Source: an uncultured Craurococcus sp. (GTDB lineage: Bacteria; Pseudomonadota; Alphaproteobacteria; Acetobacterales; Acetobacteraceae). From it: a stretch of DNA of 64,000 nt. Below, piece by piece: positions 45,367 through 54,775 of the stretch. How positions within the stretch are numbered: position 1 is the stretch's first letter; each line of letters begins with the position of its first letter. The position numbers were made by a program, and so were the translations under genes. The stretch is from NCBI GenBank assembly GCA_902805545.1, contig CADCTD010000007.1:17021-81020 (forward strand), in the 5' to 3' direction. The notes below the pieces were generated by a model. That model saw nothing but the letters and a program-made list of their open reading frames with translations, made no database searches and had not been told where the DNA came from.

Positions 45367-48303
45367 ATGCATCAGCGCCGCTTCCGCCACGCCGTCCTGC
45401 TCATCGCCGTGCTGCTGCTGGCGGCGCTCGGCTTCGGCACCAACATGCTGATCGAGCGCCTGCACCGCACCGCGGAGGAGGCGGCGCGGCAGACCGTCCA
45501 GCGCGTCGCCCGCGTCGCGGAGAGCACGGTCAACCGGCACTTCCTCGCTGTCGACGGCATGCTGGCGGGGCTGCCCGCCCTGATGAACCAGGTGGCCAGC
45601 AGCGGCCGGATCGAGGCCGCCGCGGCCAACCGGATGCTGCGCGAGCTGAATTTCCAGAATTTCAGCTTCCGCGACCTCGCGCTGGTGCTGCCGGATGGCC
45701 GCCCCTGGGCCGCGGCGCTCGCCGCCTCGCGCAGCCGGCCCTTGCCGATCGAGCCGGCGCCGCTCGCCAGCGCCGCCGGGCTCGGCGCCGCCGTCATCAG
45801 CGGGCCGGCGCGCAACCCGCTGACCGGCGAGTGGTCGCTGATGTTCCTCCGCTCCATGGAGCTGCCCGGCGTCGGCCCGGTGGTGGGCGTGGCGGAGGTG
45901 CCGGTCTCCCTCGTCTCCACCCTGCTGGCCCCGATCGGCGAGGTGCCGGGGCTGCGCATCTCCGTCGAGCGGGCGGATGGGCGGGTGCTCGCCTCGCTGC
46001 CGCATGACGAGACGCGGATGGGCCGGCCGCTCGCCCGCCCCGCCACCATCCTGCCGGCGGATGGCAGCGCCGCGTCGATGCTGGGCCGCTTCCAGGATGC
46101 GCCGGTGCTGGCCGCCGCCAAGTCCATCCTCTACCGGGACATGTATGTGGTGGCGAGCTACGACGAGGGCGCCGCCTTCGCCACCTGGCAGCAGGACCGC
46201 CGGCGGCTCATCATCACCGCCGCCAGCCTCGGCCTGCTGTTGGTCGCCCTCGCCGCGGCCCTCTACCACGCGCTGCGCCAGCGCGAGCGGGTGGATGCCG
46301 AGCGGGCTCGGGCCCGCGCGGTGCTGGAAGGCGCGATCGAGACCATGCCGGACGGCTTCGTCATGTTCGATGCCGAGGACCGGCTGGTGATCTGCAACCA
46401 GCGCTACCGCGAGCTCTACGCCGTCAGCGCGCCCTTCATCACCGTCGGCGCCCGGTTCGAGGACATCATCCGCGAGGGCGCCCGGCGCGGCCAGTACCCG
46501 CAGGCAGGCGCGGACATCGAGCGCTTCGTCACCGAGATCACCGCCTGGCACCGCGGCAACCATCCGAGCATGGAGCGCCTGCTGCCCGACGGGCGCTGGC
46601 TGATGGTGACCGAGCGGCGGACGCCGGATGGCGGCACGGTCGGCATCCGCACCGACATCACCGCGCTGAAGCGGGCGATGAGCGACCTCGCCCAGGCGCG
46701 CGACCAGGCGGCGGCGGCGACGGCGGCCAAGTCGCGCTTCCTCGCCCAGATGAGCCACGAGCTGCGCACCCCGCTCAACGGCGTGCTCGGCCTTGCCCAG
46801 GCCCTGGCGCGGGACCCGGCGCTGTCCGGCGAGCAGCGTTCCCGGGCGCGGACGCTGGAGGAGGCGGGTCGGCACCTCGTCACCGTCGCCAACGACGTGC
46901 TCGACCTCGCCAAGGTGGAGGCCGGGCGGCTGGAGCTGCGCTTCGGCCCGACCCGCCTCGGCGAGCTGCTGGACAGCGCGGCCACGCTCATCCGCCCGGC
47001 GGCTGAGGAGAAGCAGCTGACGCTCCGCGTCCATGTCGCGGCGGAGCTGCCGGCGGTGGTCCAGGCGGACCCGACCCGGCTGCGCCAGCTGCTGCTCAAC
47101 CTGCTCTCCAATGCGGTGAAATTCACCCCGGCCGGCGGAATGGTGGAGTTGGCCGCCCGGCTGGCCGGCGGCCCCGGCGCGGATGGCCGCCAGCCGGTGC
47201 GGATCGAGGTGCGGGATACCGGCCCCGGCGTGCCCGAGGCCAAGCGCAAGGTCGTCTTCGGCGATTTCATCCAGCTCGACCGCGGCGAGCGCGCGGGCGG
47301 CACCGGGCTCGGCCTCGCCATCGCCGCCGGCATCGCGGCGCAGATGGAGGGCAGCATCGGCTGCACCGACAACCTCGCCTCGCCGACCGGGCATGGCGCC
47401 ATCTTCTGGATAGAGCTGCCGCTGCTCGCCCTCGCCACGGCCGAGGCGCAGCCCGCCGAGCCGGTGCCGGATGCGGAGCAGCGCTCGCTCCGCGTGCTGG
47501 TGGCGGATGACGTGCCGGCCAACCTGGCGGTGGCGCGCGCCCTGCTGGAATCGGGCGGGCATGCGGTGGACTGCGTCTCGGACGGCTCGCTCGCCCTCGA
47601 TACGCTGACCAGGGCGGCGCCGGCGCGGCCCTACGACCTGGTGCTGATGGATGTGATGATGCCCGGCATGGACGGGCTTGAGGCGACGCGGCGCATCCGC
47701 CAGCTGCCGGCGCCGGCCGGGCAGGTGCCGATCCTCGCCGTCACCGCCAGCGCCTTCGCCGAGGACATCGCCGCCTGCCGCGCGGCCGGGATGAATGCGC
47801 ACCTGGCGAAGCCGATCGAGCGGGACGCGCTGATGGGAGCGATCGAGCGGCTGACCGCCGGCGGGGCCACGGCCCAGCCGGCGAGCCCAGCCCCCACCGC
47901 AGCCGCCGCCCCGGCCGCGTCCCGGACGGAGTCGGACCTGCCGCTGCTGGCGCGGCGCGGGGCGGATGGCAAGCTCTCCATCCCCGGCCTCGACGAGGCG
48001 GCCGCCAGCAAGCTCGCCCCGGTCTTCCTGCAGGAGATCGCCGAGCAGACGCGGGTGCTGCGCGCCGCAGGACCCGGAATGATCGGCGAGGCGATCGCCG
48101 CGGCGCATCGCCTGACCGGCTCCGCCGCGACGCTCGGCGCGAGCCGGCTGGCAGCCGCGGCGCGGCAGTTCCAGGCCGATGCACGGCGGCTGCCGCCGAC
48201 GGAGGCCATGGCGCTGCGCGACTCCGTTCTCGTCGTGGCGGATGAGACGCTGGCGGCGCTCGAGGCGACGCTCGGGCCGGAATCGAGGGCGGTGGTTGCC
48301 TGA
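45367..48303 (+). CDS. hybrid sensor histidine kinase with receiver and Hpt domains
   Basis: A 978-residue membrane kinase. Helix 1 is at about 8-28, a ~250-residue periplasmic sensor follows, and helix 2 is at about 281-303. A PAS_7-type domain (DGFVMFDAEDRLVICNQRYRE) spans 322-440. The HisKA domain has MSHELRTPLNG with the phospho-histidine near 463. The ATPase is complete: LLNLLSNAVKF, DTGPGVP, GTGLGLAIAAG. A receiver follows (LVADDVPANLA, aspartate in LMDVMMPGMDG, lysine in LAKPIE), then Pro/Ala linker and an Hpt domain with AAHRLTGSAATLGA near 913. All phosphorelay residues are present. The final response regulator is not nearby. It starts one base after the binding-protein gene. Confidence 0.95.
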   Translation: MHQRRFRHAVLLIAVLLLAALGFGTNMLIERLHRTAEEAARQTVQRVARVAESTVNRHFLAVDGMLAGLPALMNQVASSGRIEAAAANRMLRELNFQNFSFRDLALVLPDGRPWAAALAASRSRPLPIEPAPLASAAGLGAAVISGPARNPLTGEWSLMFLRSMELPGVGPVVGVAEVPVSLVSTLLAPIGEVPGLRISVERADGRVLASLPHDETRMGRPLARPATILPADGSAASMLGRFQDAPVLAAAKSILYRDMYVVASYDEGAAFATWQQDRRRLIITAASLGLLLVALAAALYHALRQRERVDAERARARAVLEGAIETMPDGFVMFDAEDRLVICNQRYRELYAVSAPFITVGARFEDIIREGARRGQYPQAGADIERFVTEITAWHRGNHPSMERLLPDGRWLMVTERRTPDGGTVGIRTDITALKRAMSDLAQARDQAAAATAAKSRFLAQMSHELRTPLNGVLGLAQALARDPALSGEQRSRARTLEEAGRHLVTVANDVLDLAKVEAGRLELRFGPTRLGELLDSAATLIRPAAEEKQLTLRVHVAAELPAVVQADPTRLRQLLLNLLSNAVKFTPAGGMVELAARLAGGPGADGRQPVRIEVRDTGPGVPEAKRKVVFGDFIQLDRGERAGGTGLGLAIAAGIAAQMEGSIGCTDNLASPTGHGAIFWIELPLLALATAEAQPAEPVPDAEQRSLRVLVADDVPANLAVARALLESGGHAVDCVSDGSLALDTLTRAAPARPYDLVLMDVMMPGMDGLEATRRIRQLPAPAGQVPILAVTASAFAEDIAACRAAGMNAHLAKPIERDALMGAIERLTAGGATAQPASPAPTAAAAPAASRTESDLPLLARRGADGKLSIPGLDEAAASKLAPVFLQEIAEQTRVLRAAGPGMIGEAIAAAHRLTGSAATLGASRLAAAARQFQADARRLPPTEAMALRDSVLVVADETLAALEATLGPESRAVVA

Positions 48304-48349
48304 GGCTGGCAGGCCGGTTGCCGCCTCGCTCTGACCCAAGGAGCACCGC

Positions 48350-49276
48350 ATGACGGACCTCCCGGGCGGGATGCCACCTGCCTCGCGCGACCTCGCCGGA
48401 TATGGCCGCACCCCGCCCGATCCGCGCTGGCCGGGCGGAGCCCGCCTTGCCCTTTCCTTCGTCGTCAATGTGGAGGAGGGGGCGGAGCTCTCCCTCGCCA
48501 GCGGCGACGAGCACAATGAGCACGTGCCGGAGAGCCACCAGCTGGTCCAGGGGCATCTCGACCCCTGCATGGAGACGCATTTCGCCTATGGCTCCCGGGT
48601 CGGGCTCTGGCGCGTCCTCGATCTGCTCGACCGCTTCGGGGTGAAGGCGACCTTCTCCTGCTGCGGCCGCGCCGTGGCGGTGACGCCGGCGCTGGCCGCC
48701 GCGCCGGCGGCTTCGGGGCATGAGATCAGCGCCCATGGCTGGCGCTGGGAGCCGCTGGCCGGCATGGCGGAGGCGACCGAGCGGGCCGTCATCGCCGCGA
48801 CCGTCGACGTGCTGGCCAGGGCCGCCGGCACCCGTCCGGTCGGCTGGCACACCAAGTCCGCGCCCTCGGTCAACACGCGTCGGTTGCTGATCGAGGAGGG
48901 TGGCTTCCTCTACGACTCGGATGCCTATGACGACGACCTGCCGCGGCTGGTGGAGGTGGCCGGCCGGCCGCATGTCATCCTGCCCTACAGCTTCGACACC
49001 AACGACATGCGCTTCGCCCCGGGCCAGGGCTTCGTCCAGGCGCGCGACTTCGCCGAATACTGCATCGGCGCCTTCGACTGGCTGATGCGCGAGGCCGCGG
49101 CCCAGCCGCGGATGATGTCGGTCGGGCTGCATCTCCGGACCATTGGCAGGCCAGGCCGCATCCGCGGGCTGGAGATGCTGCTGGAGCATGTCACCCGCCA
49201 GCCCGGCGTCTGGATCGCCCGGCGGATGGACATCGCGCGGCACTGGCGCGGGTTGATGGGCCTCAGCGCCCCCTGA
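48350..49276 (+). CDS. polysaccharide deacetylase family protein, PuuE allantoinase-like
   Basis: A 308-residue cytoplasmic protein of the NodB-homology superfamily. It has RLALSFVVNVEEGAELSL near residue 30, matching the VNxEEG motif of PuuE-type metal-independent allantoinases. It continues with HFAYGSRVGLWRVLDLLDRFG, KATFSCCGRAV, HEISAHGWRWEPL and PVGWHTKSAPSVNTRRLL, and near the end GLHLRTIGRPGRIRGLEML. The family hydrolyses allantoin or related cyclic amides, but other substrates are possible and no other purine-catabolism gene is in the window. AAGGAG precedes the ATG. Its 3' end overlaps the opposing crotonase gene by 14 bases. Confidence 0.85.
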   Translation: MTDLPGGMPPASRDLAGYGRTPPDPRWPGGARLALSFVVNVEEGAELSLASGDEHNEHVPESHQLVQGHLDPCMETHFAYGSRVGLWRVLDLLDRFGVKATFSCCGRAVAVTPALAAAPAASGHEISAHGWRWEPLAGMAEATERAVIAATVDVLARAAGTRPVGWHTKSAPSVNTRRLLIEEGGFLYDSDAYDDDLPRLVEVAGRPHVILPYSFDTNDMRFAPGQGFVQARDFAEYCIGAFDWLMREAAAQPRMMSVGLHLRTIGRPGRIRGLEMLLEHVTRQPGVWIARRMDIARHWRGLMGLSAP

Positions 49277-50006
49277 ATTGCGGCGGGCGGCGCTCGCGGA
49301 AGGCGGCGACGCCTTCCTGGAAATCCTCCGACTGGCGGATGCCGTTCAGCCGCTGGCCCTGCAGGGCCCACTGCTCGGAGGGGCCGCGCGGCAGGATGTC
49401 GTCCAGCACCATCCGCTTGATTGCGCCGGTGACCATCGGCGCGAAGCCGGCCATCTCGCGGCCCCACTCGATCGCCTTGGCCAGCGCGCCGCCATCCGGC
49501 ACCACCTCGTTCACCAGGCCGACGCGCTCCGACTTCGCCGCGTCGAAGATCCGGCAGAGCAGGGTCAGCTCCATGGCGAATTTATGCGGGATGCGCGAGG
49601 GGAGGGCCGCGATCATCCCGCCCGTCAGCCCGAGCTTCGCCTCCGGATAGTAGAACTTCGCCGAGGACCCGCAGACGGCGAGGTCGGCCATCATGGCGAG
49701 GACCAGCGCGCCGCCGATGCACCAGCCCTCCACCGCGCAGACCAGCGGCTTATCCGTCTGCCAGCCGACATTGGGCACGGCGCGCCAGAGCTCCGGCGGC
49801 TCCCCCACATCGGCGCCGAAGGAGAAGGCCTTCTCCCCCATGCCCGTCAGCACCGCGACGCGCTGGTCGGAGCTGGCGAATTCCTGCATCGCCGCCTGGA
49901 TTTCCTCCGCCATCAGCCGGGTGATGGCATTGCCCTTGTCCGGCCGGTTGAGCGCGACGATGCGGACCGGGCCGTCATCCCAGACCTTGATGTGTTCGAA
50001 GCTCAT
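49263..50006 (-). CDS. enoyl-CoA hydratase/isomerase family protein (crotonase)
   Basis: A 247-residue crotonase-fold enzyme: FEHIKVWDDGPVRIVALNRP at the N-terminus, the oxyanion-hole region FSFGADVGEPPE, WCIGGALVLAMMADLAVCG for CoA binding, and YYPEAKLGLTGG then HKFAMELTLLCR. Both glutamates corresponding to those of enoyl-CoA hydratase (in PEAKLG and FAMELT) appear present, which favours a hydratase. Substrate unknown. It overlaps the Bug binding-protein gene by ATGA, so both are translated together, and it converges with the deacetylase gene with a 14-base overlap. Confidence 0.9.
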   Translation of the reverse strand: MSFEHIKVWDDGPVRIVALNRPDKGNAITRLMAEEIQAAMQEFASSDQRVAVLTGMGEKAFSFGADVGEPPELWRAVPNVGWQTDKPLVCAVEGWCIGGALVLAMMADLAVCGSSAKFYYPEAKLGLTGGMIAALPSRIPHKFAMELTLLCRIFDAAKSERVGLVNEVVPDGGALAKAIEWGREMAGFAPMVTGAIKRMVLDDILPRGPSEQWALQGQRLNGIRQSEDFQEGVAAFRERRPPQFRGR

Positions 50007-50971
50007 TCCACCCTCGCTCCCGTGCGGCGCACCGCCTCGCCGAAGATCGCCCTGTCGCGCTGGATGCGCTCGGCGAAGGCCTCGCCCGCCTCGAGCTGCG
50101 GGCGGAGGCCGACCGGCGCCATGGCCCGCGCCACCTCCGGCAGGGCCAGCACCCGCTCCAGCGCCGCGACCAGCCGCGCCACCAGCTCCGGCGGCATCCC
50201 CACCGGCCCGGCCAGGCCGAAGAAGGCGAGGCCGCCCTCGCCATAAAGGCCGAGCTCGCGCAGCGTCGGCAGGTCCGGCAGCTCCGGGCTCCGCGTCTCG
50301 CCGGTGGTGGCGAGGCCGATCAGGCGCCCGTCCTTCACCGCCGGCGTGGCGACCGGGTCGAATTGCAGCTCCACATCCCCGGCCAGCAGGGCGGTGAGCG
50401 CAGGCGCGGAGCCGCGATAGGGCACATGCTCCAGCCGGATGCCAGCGGCATGGGCGAAGATCTCGCCCGTCATCTGGGTGATGGTGCCGTTGCCGGCGGA
50501 GCTGAAGCGGAGCTTGCCGGGATTGGCCTTCGCATGGGCGACGAGGGCTCTGATGTCCCGCACCGGCACCGAGGGGTGCATCGCCACCACCCCGTCCGAG
50601 GCGGCCAGCATGGCGATCGGGGTGAAGTCCCGCAGCGGGTCGTAGGGCAGGCGCATCATGTGCGGGCTGATCGTCAGCACCGCGGTCGGCCAGACCAGCA
50701 GCGTCAGCCCATCGGGCCTCGCCTGTGCCACCATCGCCGCGCCGATGGAGCCGCCGGCACCGCCGCGGTTCTCGATCAGCACCGGCTGGCCGAGCGCATC
50801 CGCCAGCGGCTGCTGGATCGGCCGGGCGACATTGTCGCTGCTGCCGCCGGGCGGATAGGGGACGATGAGCGTGATCGCCCGCGTGCCCTGTGCCCGCGCC
50901 GGCGCGGCGAGCAGCGGGCTGGCGAGCAGCAGCCGGCGCCCGAGGCGCGGCGCGGCATCCGGATGGGCCAT
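50003..50971 (-). CDS. Bug-family substrate-binding protein, second copy
   Basis: A 322-residue exported protein with signal region RLGRRLLLASPLLAAPARAQG and Bug/TctC hallmarks: ITLIVPYPPGGSSDNVARPI, VLIENRGGAGGSIGAAMVAQ, LRFSSAGNGTITQMTGEIF and LEHVPYRGSAPALTALLAGD. Coupled by ATGA to a crotonase gene, suggesting the ligand is an acid that is activated to a CoA ester and then hydrated; this is inference. No TctA/TctB genes are nearby. The ATG at 50971 is chosen because the upstream frame is Gly/Pro-rich. It is divergent from cysK. Confidence 0.9.
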   Translation of the reverse strand: MAHPDAAPRLGRRLLLASPLLAAPARAQGTRAITLIVPYPPGGSSDNVARPIQQPLADALGQPVLIENRGGAGGSIGAAMVAQARPDGLTLLVWPTAVLTISPHMMRLPYDPLRDFTPIAMLAASDGVVAMHPSVPVRDIRALVAHAKANPGKLRFSSAGNGTITQMTGEIFAHAAGIRLEHVPYRGSAPALTALLAGDVELQFDPVATPAVKDGRLIGLATTGETRSPELPDLPTLRELGLYGEGGLAFFGLAGPVGMPPELVARLVAALERVLALPEVARAMAPVGLRPQLEAGEAFAERIQRDRAIFGEAVRRTGARVE

Positions 50972-51062
50972 GGTCTCGGCTCCGTTTCCTCCGCCGCCAG
51001 CTTGGCATGGCCTGCCGGCGCTTGGGTAGCGCCCCATTTCCCCTCATCCTGGCGGGGGAATC

Positions 51063-52043
51063 ATGGTAGGCGCATCCGCCATGGTGAAAGACAACGCCCC
51101 CCTCGCGCCGCGCGGCCGGGTCTATGACAGCATCCTCGAGGTCGTCGGCGGCACCCCGCTGGTGCGGCTGCCGCGGCTGAGAGCGGCCGAAGGGCTCGGC
51201 GCCGACCTCGCCCTCAAGCTGGAGTTCTTCAACCCGCTCGGCTCGGTGAAGGACCGCATCGGCCTCGCCATGGTCGAGGCGGCCGAGCGCGAGGGGCTGA
51301 TCGCCCCCGGCCGCTCGACGCTGGTGGAGCCGACCTCGGGCAATACCGGCATTGCCCTCGCCTTCGTCGCCGCCGCCAAGGGCTACCGGCTGATCGTCGT
51401 CATGCCGGACGGCGCCAGCATCGAGCGGCGCAAGATGATCCGGCTGATGGGCGCCGAGGTGGAGCTGACGCCGGCCCGCCGCGGCATGGCCGGCGCCATC
51501 GCCCGGGCCGAGACCATCCTCGCCGCTACCCCCGGTGCCTGGATGCCGAAGCAGTTCGACAACCCCGCCAACCCCGGTGTCCATGCCGCCACCACGGCGG
51601 AGGAGATCTGGGCCGATACCGACGGCGCCGTCGATGTGGTCATCGGCGGCCTCGGCACGGGCGGCACGCTGACCGGCATCGCCCGGGCCCTGAAGCCGCG
51701 CAAGCCGGGCCTCCGCGTCATCGGCGTGGAGCCGGCGGAGAGCGCGGTGCTCTCGGGCGACGAGCCGGGGCCGCACGGCATCCAGGGCATCGGCGCCGGC
51801 TTCAAGCCGGCGGTGCTGGAGCTCGACCGGCTCGATGGGGTGATGCGGGTCGCCGAGCGGGAGGCGCTGGCCGCCGCCCGCCGCTGCGCGCAGCTCGAGG
51901 GGCTGCCGGTCGGCATCTCCTCCGGGGCCATGCTGCATGCGGCGGTGCAGGTGGCGCGGGAGATGCGGGGCGGCCTGGTGGTCGGCATCGCCCCCTCCTT
52001 CGCCGAGCGCTACCTGTCGACGGAGCTCTTCGCCGGTCTATGA
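51063..52043 (+). CDS. cysK: cysteine synthase A (O-acetylserine sulfhydrylase)
   Basis: A 326-residue pyridoxal-phosphate enzyme making cysteine from O-acetylserine and sulfide. It has VGGTPLVRLPRL, the cofactor lysine in FNPLGSVKDRIG near residue 63, substrate loop VEPTSGNTGIALAF, PKQFDNPANPGVHAATTAEEI, the phosphate loop GGLGTGGTLTGIARAL and GIQGIGAGFKPAVL. Full length; a CysK rather than a CysM pattern. GGCGGGGGAA precedes the ATG at 51063. The cupin gene starts 27 bases downstream in the same direction. Confidence 0.95.
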   Translation: MVGASAMVKDNAPLAPRGRVYDSILEVVGGTPLVRLPRLRAAEGLGADLALKLEFFNPLGSVKDRIGLAMVEAAEREGLIAPGRSTLVEPTSGNTGIALAFVAAAKGYRLIVVMPDGASIERRKMIRLMGAEVELTPARRGMAGAIARAETILAATPGAWMPKQFDNPANPGVHAATTAEEIWADTDGAVDVVIGGLGTGGTLTGIARALKPRKPGLRVIGVEPAESAVLSGDEPGPHGIQGIGAGFKPAVLELDRLDGVMRVAEREALAAARRCAQLEGLPVGISSGAMLHAAVQVAREMRGGLVVGIAPSFAERYLSTELFAGL

Positions 52044-52070
52044 TGGGAAGGACAGCGAGGAGCGCGCGCC

Positions 52071-52583
52071 ATGCCGCATGACGGCCACCATGACCACCCC
52101 CCTGGGCACGACACGCCCCCGGATGACGGGTGGAAGCATACCGGCGTCCGGGTCATCCCCGGCGACCAGCTCGACACCAACACGGCGCAGACCCCGGGCA
52201 TGAACCGCGCCGCCGCCATCAACGCGGCCCGCGTCGGCGCGCAGAAGATCTGGGCGGGGACGGTCCACATCCACCCGAATGCGAAGACCGGCGCGCATCA
52301 CCACGGCGCGCTGGAGAGCGTGATCTACATCGTCTCCGGCCGTGCCCGCATGCGCTGGGGGGAGAAGCTGGAATTCGTCGCCGAGGCGGGGCCGGGCGAC
52401 TTCATCTTCGTGCCGCCCTACGTGCCGCACCAGGAGATCAACGCGAGCACCGACGAGACGCTGCGCTGCGTCCTGGTGCGTTCGGACAACGAGGCGGTGG
52501 TGGTCAATCTCGACATCGAGCCGGTCGAGAAGCCGGAAGCGGTCCTGTGGATCGACCCGATCCACAAGAACGGCGGGATGTGA
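52071..52583 (+). CDS. cytoplasmic cupin-domain protein with histidine-rich N-terminus
   Basis: A 170-residue single cupin without a signal peptide. The N-terminus is His/Asp/Pro-rich (MPHDGHHDHPPGHDTPP). The barrel holds a full metal site: motif 1 HIHPNAKTGAHHHGALESVIY with several histidines and a glutamate, and motif 2 GDFIFVPPYVPHQEIN with the second His. Metal-binding cupins of this kind include oxygenases, isomerases and sensors; no substrate can be stated. It begins 27 bases after cysK and is followed by a strong hairpin, so it ends the transcription unit. Confidence 0.85.
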   Translation: MPHDGHHDHPPGHDTPPDDGWKHTGVRVIPGDQLDTNTAQTPGMNRAAAINAARVGAQKIWAGTVHIHPNAKTGAHHHGALESVIYIVSGRARMRWGEKLEFVAEAGPGDFIFVPPYVPHQEINASTDETLRCVLVRSDNEAVVVNLDIEPVEKPEAVLWIDPIHKNGGM

Positions 52584-52590
52584 AACAGGT

Positions 52591-52616
52591 GGGGTGGGGG
52601 AGAGGTCCCCCGCCCC
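52591..52616. terminator. strong hairpin terminator between convergent genes
   Basis: GGGGTGGGGGA at 52591-52601 pairs with TCCCCCGCCCC at 52606-52616, ten Watson-Crick pairs and one G-U wobble around a four-base loop. It lies between the cupin stop at 52583 and the opposing ilvC stop at 52623. No T tract on either strand. Confidence 0.7.
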
Positions 52617-52622
52617 TCCGGG

Positions 52623-53651
<1,029 letters not shown>

Positions 53652-54182
53652 CTACTTTGTTTGGAAGAGGCGGTCGCCAGCGAAGACGCCCGCCAGGACA
53701 AGCGCAACGCCAAAGAAGGCGATGATTGCGTAGATGGACATCCACGCATACCCAACTCGCAGGTGGATTCCGACCGACTTACCTTTCTTCGGCTTCAGCA
53801 AATCAAGCACCGCCCTCTGATAGAACATGTCACAAGCGTCGATGCTCCCCGTCCCTTTCATTTGTACAACAAAAGTACGGAGATCTGATGCTGCTTTCAT
53901 CCACATCAGGTACTGCCGGTAATTCTCCAAGAAATAGATAAGACCACAGGCACCAAGCATTACCACACAGCTTCCGCCTGCAACCAAGACATACTGCTTT
54001 ACAGTGGAGCTCGCGGTTTGTAGCTGCAAACCGGTAAAGGCGAGCATGAGTGAACTGAGGGCCAGGATCGCGCTTAGCACGGTAGCGCGGATTGTCTCTT
54101 GATGCCGCGCCATAGTGTGCATCTCAAAGATGTACTTTTGCAGAAAGTCGACCTGATCCTTGGTCGACAGCTCGTCAGGCAT
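53652..54182 (-). CDS. low-GC three-helix membrane protein inserted in the ilv operon
   Basis: A 176-residue protein with no family I recognise. The N-terminal ~30 residues are amphipathic (DQVDFLQKYIFEMHTMARHQ). Hydrophobic helices lie at about 33-53, 64-85 and 145-167, with a soluble ~55-residue loop between helices 2 and 3 containing two aromatic patches and a basic KPKKGK. The DNA is about 52% GC over 53701-54180 by my count, against roughly 67-70% in flanking ilv genes, and codon use is unlike its neighbours, so transfer is likely. Its ATG lies two bases after the ilvN stop with no ribosome site, suggesting reinitiation. The two-helix plus loop plan recalls small membrane effectors or SLATT-like proteins, but this is only a resemblance. 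Confidence 0.7.
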   Translation of the reverse strand: MPDELSTKDQVDFLQKYIFEMHTMARHQETIRATVLSAILALSSLMLAFTGLQLQTASSTVKQYVLVAGGSCVVMLGACGLIYFLENYRQYLMWMKAASDLRTFVVQMKGTGSIDACDMFYQRAVLDLLKPKKGKSVGIHLRVGYAWMSIYAIIAFFGVALVLAGVFAGDRLFQTK

Positions 54183-54184
54183 TC

Positions 54185-54703
54185 TCAGAGGCCCCGTGAT
54201 CCGCGGGCGATAGCGACGACGCCCGTGCGGGAGATCTCGGTCAACCCAATCGGCCGCATCAGGGCGATGAAGGCATCCAGCTTGTCGCCCGAGCCGGTCA
54301 TCTCGAAGACGAAGCTCTCGATGGTCGCATCCACCACGCGGGCGCGGAAGGCGTCCGCCAGGCGCAGCGCCTCCATCCGCGCCTCGCCCTTGCCGACGAT
54401 CTTGATCAGCGCCAGCTCGCGGGCGAGGTGCGGGCCCTCGAGCGTCAGGTCGCTCACCTTGTGGACCGGCACCAGCCGGTCGAGCTGCGCCTTGATCTGC
54501 TCGATCACCATGTCGGTGCCCGAGGTGACGATGGTGATGCGCGAGAGGCGCCGGTCGGCATCGACCGGCGCGACGGTCAGGCTCTCGATGTTGTAGCCCC
54601 GGCCGGAGAAGAGGCCGACGACGCGCGCCAGGATGCCGGCCTCGTTCTCGACGAGCACGGCAATGGTCGCGTTGCGCTGGGTGATTTCGGCCAGGTCGGG
54701 CAT
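54185..54703 (-). CDS. ilvN: acetolactate synthase small (regulatory) subunit
   Basis: A 172-residue regulatory subunit that binds valine and activates IlvB. The N-terminal ACT domain reads TIAVLVENEAGILARVVGLFSGRGYNIESLTV, followed by RITIVTSGTD and LVPVHKVSDL, and a second C-terminal regulatory domain ends SRTGVVAIARG. The start at 54703 gives the standard length. It lies 72 bases after ilvB on the same strand. The gene after it is not ilvC but a low-GC membrane gene. Confidence 0.96.
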   Translation of the reverse strand: MPDLAEITQRNATIAVLVENEAGILARVVGLFSGRGYNIESLTVAPVDADRRLSRITIVTSGTDMVIEQIKAQLDRLVPVHKVSDLTLEGPHLARELALIKIVGKGEARMEALRLADAFRARVVDATIESFVFEMTGSGDKLDAFIALMRPIGLTEISRTGVVAIARGSRGL

Positions 54704-54775
54704 GGAGCAGCCAATCGGCAGGAGGGCGCGGGTGGGGCGCAGCCGCCCCACAAGGTGATCACAAGGCCGAAACGG

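Noticed and set aside
45184..48570. A 1128-codon open frame on the minus strand opposite the hybrid kinase
   Set aside because: The kinase on the plus strand has every domain motif. The opposite frame is repetitive His/Arg/Gly-rich sequence with no family match.
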